A DNA stretch of 10,960 bases from Pseudomonadota bacterium (lineage in GTDB: Bacteria; Desulfobacterota; JADFVX01): positions 1-10,960 of the forward strand of contig JADFVX010000105.1 of NCBI GenBank assembly GCA_015222755.1, given 5' to 3'. Below are positions 1 to 6,595 of this stretch, piece by piece. Below the pieces are notes generated by a model. That model saw only the letters and a program-made list of their open reading frames with translations, did not search any database and was not told the origin of the DNA. The stretch's first letter is position 1. Every line of letters begins with the position of its first letter. Made by a program: the position numbers and the translations under genes.

Positions 1-124
1 CGGGGGCAAGGGAGAAGGTCTGCTCTTCATCAAGGGAGAGCTGGCCGGCCAGGTCCCTGAGGAAAAACTCGTAGATGCACTTGTTGCCGAAGTAGAAAAG
101 ATCGCGAAGGGATATAATGGATAA
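1..124 (+). CDS. 3'-terminal fragment of an unidentified protein
   Basis: An open frame enters at base 2 and gives the last 40 residues of a protein, ending at TAA 122-124. The visible part begins with a glycine-rich GGKGEG, passes through a short hydrophobic LLFIKGELAG segment and ends in a charged, probably helical tail (EEKLVDALVAEVEKIAKGYNG approximately at the last 21 positions, acidic and Leu/Val rich). I do not recognise the family from this tail alone. The stop codon lies 8 bp inside the following transporter gene, sharing the sequence ATGGATAA, so the two are probably translationally coupled and in one operon. A good ribosome-binding sequence (GCGAAGGG, just upstream of 117) for the next gene lies inside this tail. 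The reading frame is well supported; function is unknown. Confidence 0.7.
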   Translation, partial: GGKGEGLLFIKGELAGQVPEEKLVDALVAEVEKIAKGYNG

Positions 125-1742
125 TTACAGTTTCTTTTCCCTCATCGGCGGCATCTTCCTGCTCCTATATGGTGTAAAGCTCGCCGGGGAAGGCTTCCAG
201 AGGGCCGCAGGGCCGCGGCTTCGCCATATTCTCTACCATGTCACAAGCAACCGCCTGCTCGGTGTGGCGATAGGTGCCTTTGTAACTGCAATAATCCAGA
301 GCAGCAGTGCCACAACGGTGATGCTCATCGGCTTTGTAACATCAGGCCTTATCAACCTGACCCAGGCCATGGGCGTAATACTTGGCGCCAATATCGGCAC
401 AACCTTTACGGTACAGCTCATCGCCTTCAAGATATATGACTACGCCATCCTGATGGTAGGGATAGGCGCCGCCATGCTCCTTTTCAGCAGAAAAAAGCAT
501 ATGGCTTTTATAGGAGAAGGAATACTGGGCTTCGCCTTCATCTTCCTTTCCATGAAGATCATGACAGAGGCAATGGCACCCCTGAAACACAGCGAACTTT
601 TCAGACAGATCCTGCTTTCTGTGGGAGACAACAGCTTTGCCCTTCTGCTTTTTTCCACATTTTTTACCGCCATTGTGCAGAGCAGCGCTGCCACCATCGG
701 CGTAGCACTTGCCCTTTCAATGCAGGGGCTTATCACTATAGAAGGGGCCATACCTCTTATCCTTGGAGCGAATGTAGGGACCTGCGCCACGGCGATCCTG
801 GCAAGCCTGAGGGCAAGCATAGAAGCAAAACGTGTCGCCATGGCACACATATTATTTAACATACTTGGCGTCCTTATTTTCTTTCCCCTTATACCTCTGC
901 TGAAATGGGCCGTCCTTGCAACATCGGATGATATCGCCAGACAGATAGCCAATGCACACTCCTTTTTCAACATAGGCGTATCTGTTGTTTTTCTGCCCTT
1001 TGCCGTACTACTGACTCGCATGGTAAAAAAGATTGTTCCTGATCTGGAAGAAGCGGAGAAGTCCTTCAGGCCCAGATATCTCAATCCGCAGGTGCTTGAC
1101 AGCCCGGACATGGCCTTCGGCCTCGCAACACGAGAGGCCATAAGGATGGCAGATATCGCCCAGAATATGTACAGCAAGGCCCTTACAGTATTGGTTCGCG
1201 ATGATGACGGTCTTCTTGAAAGGGTGGAGGATATGGATGATCAGCTTGATATTCTGGACAGGGAGATCAAACTTTACCTTACCAAGATATCTGAAAAAGT
1301 ACTGACTGAAGTGGAATCAAAGAGGGAGATAACCATCCTGACCCTTATAAACGACCTTGAAAATATCGGTGATATTATTGACAAAAATATTATGGAACTT
1401 GCAAAGAAAAAAATCGCACATGGACTGACTTTTTCTGCAGATGGCCTACAGGAGATAATAGATTTTCACAATAAAGTAGGGGCCAACTTCGAAATGGCTA
1501 TCTCTGCATTTGCTGCGGGAGATTCTGATCTGGCGTGGAAGGTACTTAAAAACAAGGAAAAGCTGGGCAACAAGGAAAGAGATCTCAAGGCTGCCCACAT
1601 CAAGAGACTGCGCCTTGGCCTTAAAGAATCCATAGACACCAGCTCAATTCACCTTGATCTTTTATCGAACCTTAAAAGAATAAACCACCATATAACCAAC
1701 ATATCCTATCCGCTTATAAACAAGGCAAAAGATGATGCATAG
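117..1742 (+). CDS. Na+/phosphate cotransporter family protein with C-terminal PhoU-like domain
   Basis: This 541-residue inner-membrane protein belongs to the NptA/YjbB Na/Pi-cotransporter family (PF02690 type), which couples phosphate movement to the sodium gradient. The two inverted Na/Pi repeats are both visible: QSSSATT at residues 61-67 and QSSAAT at 188-193, each followed by a GAN-x-GT motif (about 89-94 and 218-223). Multiple hydrophobic helices occupy residues 1-310. From about 335 to 541 the protein is charged and helical, with the pattern of a PhoU-like domain (DMDDQLDILDREI, NDLENIGDIIDKNI), which in this family is the usual cytoplasmic partner domain. Length matches full-size bacterial members. 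The ATG at 117 follows an AAGGG ribosome site and overlaps the stop of the preceding gene. Direction of transport (uptake or efflux) cannot be told from sequence; YjbB of E. coli is linked to export. Confidence 0.93.
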   Translation: MDNYSFFSLIGGIFLLLYGVKLAGEGFQRAAGPRLRHILYHVTSNRLLGVAIGAFVTAIIQSSSATTVMLIGFVTSGLINLTQAMGVILGANIGTTFTVQLIAFKIYDYAILMVGIGAAMLLFSRKKHMAFIGEGILGFAFIFLSMKIMTEAMAPLKHSELFRQILLSVGDNSFALLLFSTFFTAIVQSSAATIGVALALSMQGLITIEGAIPLILGANVGTCATAILASLRASIEAKRVAMAHILFNILGVLIFFPLIPLLKWAVLATSDDIARQIANAHSFFNIGVSVVFLPFAVLLTRMVKKIVPDLEEAEKSFRPRYLNPQVLDSPDMAFGLATREAIRMADIAQNMYSKALTVLVRDDDGLLERVEDMDDQLDILDREIKLYLTKISEKVLTEVESKREITILTLINDLENIGDIIDKNIMELAKKKIAHGLTFSADGLQEIIDFHNKVGANFEMAISAFAAGDSDLAWKVLKNKEKLGNKERDLKAAHIKRLRLGLKESIDTSSIHLDLLSNLKRINHHITNISYPLINKAKDDA

Positions 1743-1796
1743 GCATATTTATTGCACAAAAACATTGTATGTACTGGTCTCTTTGTCGCTTTCACC

Positions 1797-1825
1797 TTGA
1801 CAGCGGCTAGCTGAGAAAATAAAAT
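1797..1825 (+). promoter_or_regulatory. Sigma70-type promoter upstream of the glycosyltransferase
   Basis: A perfect -35 hexamer TTGACA (1797-1802) is separated by exactly 17 bp from TAAAAT (1820-1825), a one-mismatch -10. It lies in the 142-bp gap after the phosphate transporter and about 60 bp before the TTG start at 1885. This is the best promoter match in the window and would drive the glycosyltransferase, the small membrane protein and probably the NHL/cytochrome genes. No clear terminator for the preceding gene is seen between 1743 and 1796. Confidence 0.65.
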
Positions 1826-1884
1826 GTCAGGTTGGTTTTGTAAAGAAAAGATGCCTGAAAAAAGATATAAGAGAGGCCAGATTA

Positions 1885-2613
1885 TTGAAGGTTATGGTCG
1901 TCATCCCGACCTACAACGAAAGGGACAATATTGAAAGGCTGACCGATGACATCATTGCCCTTGATGTCGATGCCGGCATATTGATAGTCGATGATAATTC
2001 TCCTGATGGGACTGGGGATATCGCAGATGAGATAGCCAAAAGGCATAAAGAGGTCCATGTCTTGCACCGGGAAGGCAAGCAGGGGCTCGGTTCAGCTTAC
2101 AGGGCCGGCTTTAAGTATGCACTTGGGACGAAAGCCGAATATATCGTCCAGATGGATGCCGATTTTTCCCATAACCCGGCATCGATAATAGACTTTCTAG
2201 CCATGGCAAAAGAGGCCGATGTAGTTGTTGGATCAAGGTACCTGAACGGTGTTAGCGTCGTTAACTGGCCTATTCGCCGCCTTATGCTCAGCTATTTTGC
2301 AAATATGTACACCCGGGTGATAACGGGACTGAAGATTACAGACTGTACAGGCGGATTTAAATGTTTTAACAGGAAGGTTCTTGAGGCCATAGACCTTGAC
2401 AGTATACGTTCTGACGGGTACTCTTTTCAGATTGAGATGAACCACAGGGCTACGGAACTGGGGTTTGCTATAGCTGAGATACCCATTATCTTTATTGACC
2501 GGCACGCAGGTTCTTCGAAGATGTCAAAAAAGATTGTCCGTGAGGCGGTATTGATGGTTTGGCGCTTGAGAATAGGGGCAATATGCAGAAATATATTCAG
2601 GAAAAAATACTAG
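1885..2613 (+). CDS. Family 2 glycosyltransferase, Dpm1-like polyprenol-phosphate sugar transferase
   Basis: This 242-residue GT-A fold enzyme resembles bacterial and archaeal dolichol/polyprenol-phosphate mannosyltransferases, which move a sugar from a nucleotide donor (GDP-mannose in the prototypes) to a polyprenyl phosphate at the cytoplasmic membrane face. Visible motifs in order are VVIPTYNERDNI near the N-terminus, VDDNSPDGT around residues 35-43, the metal-binding DAD at 91-93 (in MDADFSH), GSRYLNG near 118, and TDCTGGFKCF near 152. It is a single-domain form without added membrane helices; the C-terminus is basic and hydrophobic (VWRLRIG, FRKKY) and could touch the membrane. Start: TTG at 1885 has GAGAGG 8 bp upstream and gives the usual family beginning KVMVVIPTYNE; the ATG three codons later has no well-placed ribosome site. 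The donor sugar and acceptor are not determined by these motifs. Confidence 0.9.
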   Translation: MKVMVVIPTYNERDNIERLTDDIIALDVDAGILIVDDNSPDGTGDIADEIAKRHKEVHVLHREGKQGLGSAYRAGFKYALGTKAEYIVQMDADFSHNPASIIDFLAMAKEADVVVGSRYLNGVSVVNWPIRRLMLSYFANMYTRVITGLKITDCTGGFKCFNRKVLEAIDLDSIRSDGYSFQIEMNHRATELGFAIAEIPIIFIDRHAGSSKMSKKIVREAVLMVWRLRIGAICRNIFRKKY

Positions 2614-2620
2614 GTATTAG

Positions 2621-2806
2621 ATGCTAAACCAGGGATGGGCTATTGCCTGCGAAGTAGGTTTTTTTGGATGGGTGGGCTGCACCATAGGCTTTATCTTTAG
2701 ATCTTTTGGAGAAGAAGACTCTTTCTACGGCAAAAGAGGGCTTTTCTGGGGGGGGCTTGTGGTCATCTTTTATGCCCTGTGGGTGCTTGGAATGCTGAGG
2801 GCCTGA
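2621..2806 (+). CDS. Small two-helix membrane protein, function unknown
   Basis: A 61-residue protein sits 7 bp after the glycosyltransferase stop and 1 bp before the next start. It has two hydrophobic stretches, about residues 6-26 (WAIACEVGFFGWVGCTIGFIF) and 40-59, joined by a charged loop RSFGEEDSFYGKRG. AGG overlaps the upstream stop codon and lies 6 bp before ATG 2621, and its own end supplies the GAGGG ribosome site of the NHL gene. The regular packing, the ribosome site and the clear helix-loop-helix hydropathy argue that it is a real gene. It contains two cysteines (C10, C20) inside the first helix, but no CXXCH. A run of eight G at 2748-2755 lies inside the coding frame. I do not recognise the family; a membrane partner of the glycosyltransferase or of the envelope proteins downstream is only a guess from position. 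Confidence 0.62.
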   Translation: MLNQGWAIACEVGFFGWVGCTIGFIFRSFGEEDSFYGKRGLFWGGLVVIFYALWVLGMLRA

Positions 2807-2807
2807 A

Positions 2808-3920
2808 TTGATCTTTTCCAATGTAGCAATATACAAGACCCTTACCCGCCCTTTAGCGGTTTTTGTTATGATTATTGTCCTTTTGCCAGGCTGTGCGTCG
2901 GTGGAGGACAAGATCCCTGAACGCTCTATCGAGGCAGGCAAGCTATGGCCTATGCCTCCCATGGAAAGCAGGATCAGGTATATACGCTCGATCTCTTCTC
3001 CCGCAGATATTGCGGCCCAGAAAAAACCCGGTTTATTCGCTAAGGCCTTACGGTTTTTAACTGGAGGGGAAAGGACGGGCGGGCACTCTATAGCCAGGCC
3101 TTACGGGATCTATTTTGATAGTAAAAAGGGTGAGCTTTATGTAGCTGATACCGGCCTGAAGGGTATTCACAAGTACGACCTGGCCAGTGGCAAGTCAGGC
3201 TTTCTTGATAGGGCCGGTGAGACCTATTTCGAGATGCCCGTCGGGGTTGTTGTTGTAAATAAAAAAATATATATCACCGATACAGTCCTTAAAAAACTTT
3301 TTATTACAGACCTGGACGGTGACCTGATACGAGAAATCGAAGGATGGAGCAGGCCGGGCGGTATAGCCTATGACGCATTAAATGGGCGTATCTATGTTGT
3401 AGATGTTTTGGAAGGTACGGTCAAGGCCCTTGACCTTGAGGGCAATTACCTGTTTGAGTTCGGCCAGAAGGGAGGAAAGTCGGGGGAACTGCACCTGCCT
3501 TCTAATGTATGGGCAGACAGGAAGGGCAATGTATACGTGTCCGACTCTATGAACTTTCGTATACAGGTCTTTGACAGCAGGGGATACCAGCTTGCCTCTA
3601 TCAGCCAGCTTGGTGACGGCTCAGGCGATCTTGCGAGACCCAAGGGTGTCGCCGTGGACAGCGACGGTAATATTTATGTAGTAGATTCAAACTTTAATAA
3701 TGTACAGATATTTGATATAAAGGGACGCCTGCTTCTCTTTTTTGGGGAGTCAGGTTCAAGGAAGCCGGGACAATTTAATCTGCCTACGGGCATCTTTATC
3801 GATGGCAGCAACAGGGTGTACGTAGCTGACGCCTACAACGCCAGGATACAGGTCTTCCAGTATCTTGAGAGCAATGAAGGTTCTGATATTACAAGCGGGG
3901 CCCCGGGCTTAGCTCGATAA
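2808..3920 (+). CDS. NHL-repeat six-bladed beta-propeller, probable lipoprotein
   Basis: This 370-residue envelope protein starts with a basic-hydrophobic signal ending LLPGC, with Cys29 as the likely lipidated residue. Proline just before the Gly-Cys is unusual for a lipobox, so lipidation is likely rather than certain. After a linker of about 65 residues come six NHL-type blades, each with a [RM/L]P-x-G start, a (I/V)Y(V/I)xD core and a closing hydrophobic-D strand: roughly residues 97-125 (ELYVADTG), 143-168 (KIYITDT), 182-209 (RIYVVDV), 230-256 (NVYVSDS), 277-304 (NIYVVDS) and 325-351 (RVYVADA). NHL propellers are usually protein- or ligand-binding scaffolds without catalysis of their own. 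Start is TTG 2808 with GAGGG six bases upstream, 1 bp after the previous stop. The next gene is a cytochrome only 23 bp away, suggesting that it is a scaffold or partner for the cytochromes outside the cytoplasm (inference). Confidence 0.88.
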   Translation: MIFSNVAIYKTLTRPLAVFVMIIVLLPGCASVEDKIPERSIEAGKLWPMPPMESRIRYIRSISSPADIAAQKKPGLFAKALRFLTGGERTGGHSIARPYGIYFDSKKGELYVADTGLKGIHKYDLASGKSGFLDRAGETYFEMPVGVVVVNKKIYITDTVLKKLFITDLDGDLIREIEGWSRPGGIAYDALNGRIYVVDVLEGTVKALDLEGNYLFEFGQKGGKSGELHLPSNVWADRKGNVYVSDSMNFRIQVFDSRGYQLASISQLGDGSGDLARPKGVAVDSDGNIYVVDSNFNNVQIFDIKGRLLLFFGESGSRKPGQFNLPTGIFIDGSNRVYVADAYNARIQVFQYLESNEGSDITSGAPGLAR

Positions 3921-3943
3921 CACTTTTACAGGGAAGAAAGATC

Positions 3944-4783
3944 ATGAGTGTTTTTATTAAAAATATATTACAATTTCTAATACTGTCTGTCATTTCCTTA
4001 ACGGCCCTTGCCGCGTCGGCAGCAGGGGTGGTAGACACCAAACACAACCTGGCCCACTGGGGGCCGGGCACGTACACGGCCGTTACGGAAGACAGGGTGT
4101 GTATATTCTGCCATACGCCGCATAATGCCAGCCCCGACGGTCCGCTATGGTCCCATGCTCTTACCGCCGGGGGTGTTACATTTAAAAAATACTCATCAGG
4201 TACTCTACGGATACTTGGCGAAGCGCAGGCATCATCGGGGTATGTTGCGGGCCAGATTACAGGGGCAACAAAGTTGTGTCTGGGCTGCCATGACGGGCTG
4301 ACGGCGCTGGGTGCCATAACCACCGGTAGAGGCTCCATAACGATTACTATGAATACAGATATTATTACCGGCTCAAGCAGTTATAAAGAGGATGCAAGCA
4401 CAGTAAACATACAGAACAAGCATCCGGTTTCATTTAACTATAATGCCTCTGTTGTGACTGATATAACTAGCGCCGTCGGCTCCCCCATCCCCAAGGGTGC
4501 CGTTTATGACCTACCAAAGAACAATACAAACGGCACCTCAATAAATCTGTCTGTGCAAAAAATGGTTGATGCCGCAGGCGGAAGGATAGAGTGCACTATA
4601 TGCCACGACCCTCATGAGAACAAGGCCACATACAACCAGGCCCTCCTTCCATTCTGGGTAAGTGGATCGTATAACGATGCAATTCTCGGGAATTTGAGTT
4701 CTTATGAGGGTGTCTGTGCCTCATGCCATAGCCAGTCATACGGGGAGTACACGGGCTTTTCGGATTATACAAGCCTGCGTTAA
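3944..4783 (+). CDS. Secreted tetraheme c-type cytochrome
   Basis: This 279-residue protein has a Sec signal peptide (KNILQFLILSVISLTALAASA, probable cleavage after Ala26) and four CXXCH haem-attachment motifs: CIFCH 53-57, CLGCH 112-116, CTICH 217-221 and CASCH 258-262. Extra histidines near the motifs (H34 in DTKHN, HTPHN after the first motif, NKHPVSFNY near 163, DPHE after the third) are candidate sixth ligands, pointing to bis-His low-spin haems. The N-terminal pattern of KHNLAHWGPG followed by VCIFCHTPHNA and PLW is common in multihaem cytochromes of metal- and sulfate-reducing bacteria. It should act in the periplasm or at the outer surface as an electron carrier. ATG 3944 has GGGA at 3931-3934. 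The 23-bp spacing from the NHL gene implies one transcript. Electron donor and acceptor cannot be read from the sequence. Confidence 0.9.
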   Translation: MSVFIKNILQFLILSVISLTALAASAAGVVDTKHNLAHWGPGTYTAVTEDRVCIFCHTPHNASPDGPLWSHALTAGGVTFKKYSSGTLRILGEAQASSGYVAGQITGATKLCLGCHDGLTALGAITTGRGSITITMNTDIITGSSSYKEDASTVNIQNKHPVSFNYNASVVTDITSAVGSPIPKGAVYDLPKNNTNGTSINLSVQKMVDAAGGRIECTICHDPHENKATYNQALLPFWVSGSYNDAILGNLSSYEGVCASCHSQSYGEYTGFSDYTSLR

Positions 4784-4819
4784 AGATGATTATTTGAAAT
4801 CAGCATTAAGGGTAACTTT

Positions 4820-5923
4820 ATGAGATATACTTTAATAGTGGCCATAACTTTTATTGCGTCCTTTGTCACAAGTGCCGTAGATGCCAGGTATCTTAAGTAC
4901 AAGGATATACATTCAAGCTCGGACTTTATCCGGAGCAGCTGCCGTGCCTGCCATGCGGGAAGCCGGATGAACCGAAGCATCACCGAGACCTGCCTCCAGT
5001 GTCACAGCAACGACATGAAGCTTGAAAAGGCTGAGAAGAAAAAATTGCTAAGTAGTGATTACAGGATACTTAGAGACATCTTGAGTGCGGACATATCAGA
5101 GGCCCTTGGCAAGACCTATAATCACCCCGTTGGAGAAGCGCGCGGCGTGCATAATCCCTTTGAGACTATGCCTGAGGATGACTCGAGGACGCCAAGGCAT
5201 GTGGAATGCACAGACTGCCATAACGCACACCTCATGAAAAAAGAGAGACCATATGCCGGGATCATAGGTGTAGGTAAAGGTGGAATGACCGGGGTTCAGG
5301 CCGTAAAGGAATATGAAGTCTGCTTCCGCTGCCATTCAGACAGCATGAACCTGCCTGTAAGCCAGACAAACAAGCGAGAGGAATTTGATGAAGACAATGC
5401 CTCATTCCATCCCGTAGTAACTGAAGGGAAGAGCACCCTTGTCCCGAGCCTTATAAGGCCTTACAGGGAAAGAGCCATTGATGATGGCGACATATCTATA
5501 ATAAAATGCAGCAACTGCCATAACAACGATGATAAGAACAGGGCTCAGGGGCCTCACGGCTCAAAGTACCAGTTTATACTCTCTGATAACTATTCCCTTC
5601 AGGATGATGTGGACGAACGACCTTATCGCTATGAACTCTGCTACAGGTGCCATAAAAGAAGCTCCATACTCAGTGATGTCACCAACTTCACTCATTCCCT
5701 TCACATAAAGGGAGACATCTTAACAAATAGAAGAGGCACCAGTTGCTATACATGTCATGACGCTCACGGCAGTAAGGAATATACACACCTTATCAAGTTT
5801 AATGAAGATGTGGTCTTCAGAAATCCCTCAACGGGTGAATTCAGCTTCACCGACAAGGGGGACTTTACCGGCGAATGTTCTCTCATGTGCCACGGGAGCG
5901 TACATAATCCCAAATCTTACTAA
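4820..5923 (+). CDS. Secreted multiheme c-type cytochrome with seven CXXCH and one CX3CH
   Basis: This 367-residue protein has a short Sec signal (LIVAITFIASFVTSAVDA, likely cut after Ala22). Canonical haem sites are CRACH 41-45, CLQCH 58-62, CTDCH 130-134, CFRCH 168-172, CSNCH 230-234, CYRCH 274-278 and CYTCH 309-313. An eighth site near the C-terminus, CSLMCH 353-358, has three residues between the cysteines; it may bind a haem as a variant motif. Single histidines between motifs (YNHPVG near 97, FHPVV near 195, THSLHIKGD near 293, DAHG after the seventh site) are likely distal ligands. The spacing suggests pairs of haems along an elongated chain. AAGGG lies 7 bp before ATG 4820, and the gene is 36 bp after the tetraheme cytochrome, so they are probably co-transcribed. 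A strong hairpin follows the stop. Likely role: periplasmic or outer-surface electron transfer; no catalytic motif is evident. Confidence 0.9.
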   Translation: MRYTLIVAITFIASFVTSAVDARYLKYKDIHSSSDFIRSSCRACHAGSRMNRSITETCLQCHSNDMKLEKAEKKKLLSSDYRILRDILSADISEALGKTYNHPVGEARGVHNPFETMPEDDSRTPRHVECTDCHNAHLMKKERPYAGIIGVGKGGMTGVQAVKEYEVCFRCHSDSMNLPVSQTNKREEFDEDNASFHPVVTEGKSTLVPSLIRPYRERAIDDGDISIIKCSNCHNNDDKNRAQGPHGSKYQFILSDNYSLQDDVDERPYRYELCYRCHKRSSILSDVTNFTHSLHIKGDILTNRRGTSCYTCHDAHGSKEYTHLIKFNEDVVFRNPSTGEFSFTDKGDFTGECSLMCHGSVHNPKSY

Positions 5924-5930
5924 ACTCCAA

Positions 5931-5948
5931 AGGGGGCTTTTGCCCCCT
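5931..5948 (+). terminator. GC-rich hairpin, probable terminator or transcript end
   Basis: A perfect 7-bp stem (AGGGGGC at 5931-5937 with GCCCCCT at 5942-5948) closes a TTTT loop, beginning 7 bases after the stop of the multiheme cytochrome. The stem is strong but the following bases (CGTATATC) are not a real T-tract, so it may be an inefficient terminator, a transcript-stabilising end or an attenuator before the lipoprotein cytochrome. Confidence 0.5.
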
Positions 5949-5960
5949 CGTATATCTCCC

Positions 5961-5992
5961 TTGATTTTTCGCTAAAAGCGTGCCACTATAAC
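5961..5992 (+). promoter_or_regulatory. Weak candidate promoter before the lipoprotein cytochrome
   Basis: The 128-bp gap between 5923 and 6052 contains TTGATT (5961-5966) and TATAAC (5987-5992). The hexamers are good, but the 20-bp spacer is longer than usual for sigma70. After the hairpin at 5931-5948, a separate start for the next gene would make sense. Nothing else recognisable is seen in this gap apart from A/T-rich sequence. Confidence 0.25.
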
Positions 5993-6051
5993 TACCTTAA
6001 CTAAAAGAGTTTTTTCTTTAAACGACGGTAGATTTAGTGCGAGAAAAAAAC

Positions 6052-6510
6052 ATGCAAACAGATCAATTTATGATCGGGCGGTTTTACCTGCAAGGATTGC
6101 TGCTTTCTCTTACTGCCCTTTATCTGACCGCGTGCCAGAGTTTATACGGCATATCTCAGGAAAACCCTCACATAAGTGAAAATGATTGCGCTAACTGCCA
6201 CAGCGCGGAACCCACCTTGCTTCTTACTGCCCGCAAGGGACAAGTTTCTTCAGCAAACAAACTTTACTCCCCTGCCCGCCTGATGAAATATGACCTCAAC
6301 CGTCTCTGCATAAGGTGCCACAAGGGGGGGGAAGGTGACCATGCAGTTAGTCTTAAGCCTGAAATAAACCGCCACTCTCTACCCCTGGATAAGGAGGGGA
6401 GGATCAACTGTGCAACGACATGTCATGATGTTCATCCGGGACATAAGGACAGCAGAGGCTACCTTCGTCAGCTGGCAAGAGAGCTGTGTCTTTCATGCCA
6501 TGACAAGTGA
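6052..6510 (+). CDS. Small lipoprotein c-type cytochrome, three CXXCH plus one CX3CH
   Basis: Counting from ATG 6052 the protein has 152 residues. A lipoprotein signal ends in LTAC with Cys28 as the lipidated residue, a good lipobox, so it should be anchored to a membrane on the outside of the cytoplasm. Haem sites are CANCH 46-50, CIRCH 86-90 and CLSCH 146-150, plus CATTCH 120-125, a CX3CH variant. Histidines at GDHAV, RHSLP and DVHPGH are possible distal ligands. An in-frame GTG at 6037 would add five residues (MREKN); I prefer the ATG because the signal then begins in the usual way, although neither start has a strong ribosome site. Eight G in a row (6324-6331) lie inside the frame just after the second haem site; the frame stays intact across them, since both later haem motifs are in phase. 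Likely partner of the two cytochromes upstream. Confidence 0.85.
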   Translation: MQTDQFMIGRFYLQGLLLSLTALYLTACQSLYGISQENPHISENDCANCHSAEPTLLLTARKGQVSSANKLYSPARLMKYDLNRLCIRCHKGGEGDHAVSLKPEINRHSLPLDKEGRINCATTCHDVHPGHKDSRGYLRQLARELCLSCHDK

Positions 6511-6538
6511 GATTCCTCAGCTGTAAGCCGGGGAATCT
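6510..6538 (+). other. Intergenic hairpin after the lipoprotein cytochrome
   Basis: Bases 6510-6518 pair with 6530-6538 (seven Watson-Crick pairs AGATTCC/GGAATCT, then a T-G wobble and a C-G pair), with a further GCT/AGC inner stem at 6520-6522 and 6526-6528. The stem begins in the stop codon of the cytochrome. No T-tract follows, so it is not a standard intrinsic terminator; it may protect or process the mRNA between the cytochrome and pilus genes. Confidence 0.45.
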
Positions 6539-6595
6539 GAGTAAGCTTGAATGCAGGCGCCTTATAAAATTTTTCTGGAGATGAAGACCTAAACA

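Noticed and set aside
2..60. Glycine-rich start of the partial gene as a tRNA-synthetase or DHH-type C-terminus
   Set aside because: Only a loose glycine pattern is shared; the remaining residues do not match, so no family was assigned.
440..1177. Long antisense open frame (245 codons) across the phosphate transporter
   Set aside because: It lies wholly inside a clear transporter gene, has no family motifs and a Ser/Ala/Arg/Ile-rich composition typical of a reverse-frame shadow.
1743..1796. Possible terminator after the phosphate transporter
   Set aside because: No stem with a following T-tract can be found in this stretch.
1851..1934. 27-codon open frame starting MPEKRYK that overlaps the glycosyltransferase start
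   Set aside because: No well-placed ribosome site, ends inside the glycosyltransferase in another frame, and has no features; a leader-peptide role cannot be supported.
3889..4338. Antisense open frame of 149 codons over the NHL end and tetraheme cytochrome
   Set aside because: The opposite strand holds CXXCH motifs and a signal peptide; the antisense frame has no recognisable domain.
5448..5459. Perfect 12-bp palindrome GCCTTATAAGGC
   Set aside because: It is inside the multiheme cytochrome coding sequence (Leu-Ile-Arg codons) and away from any start; most likely chance.
6581..6592. ATG-AAG-ACC-TAA mini-frame after GGAG before the pilC-like gene
   Set aside because: Spacing between GGAG and ATG is zero, and three codons are too few to call a leader.
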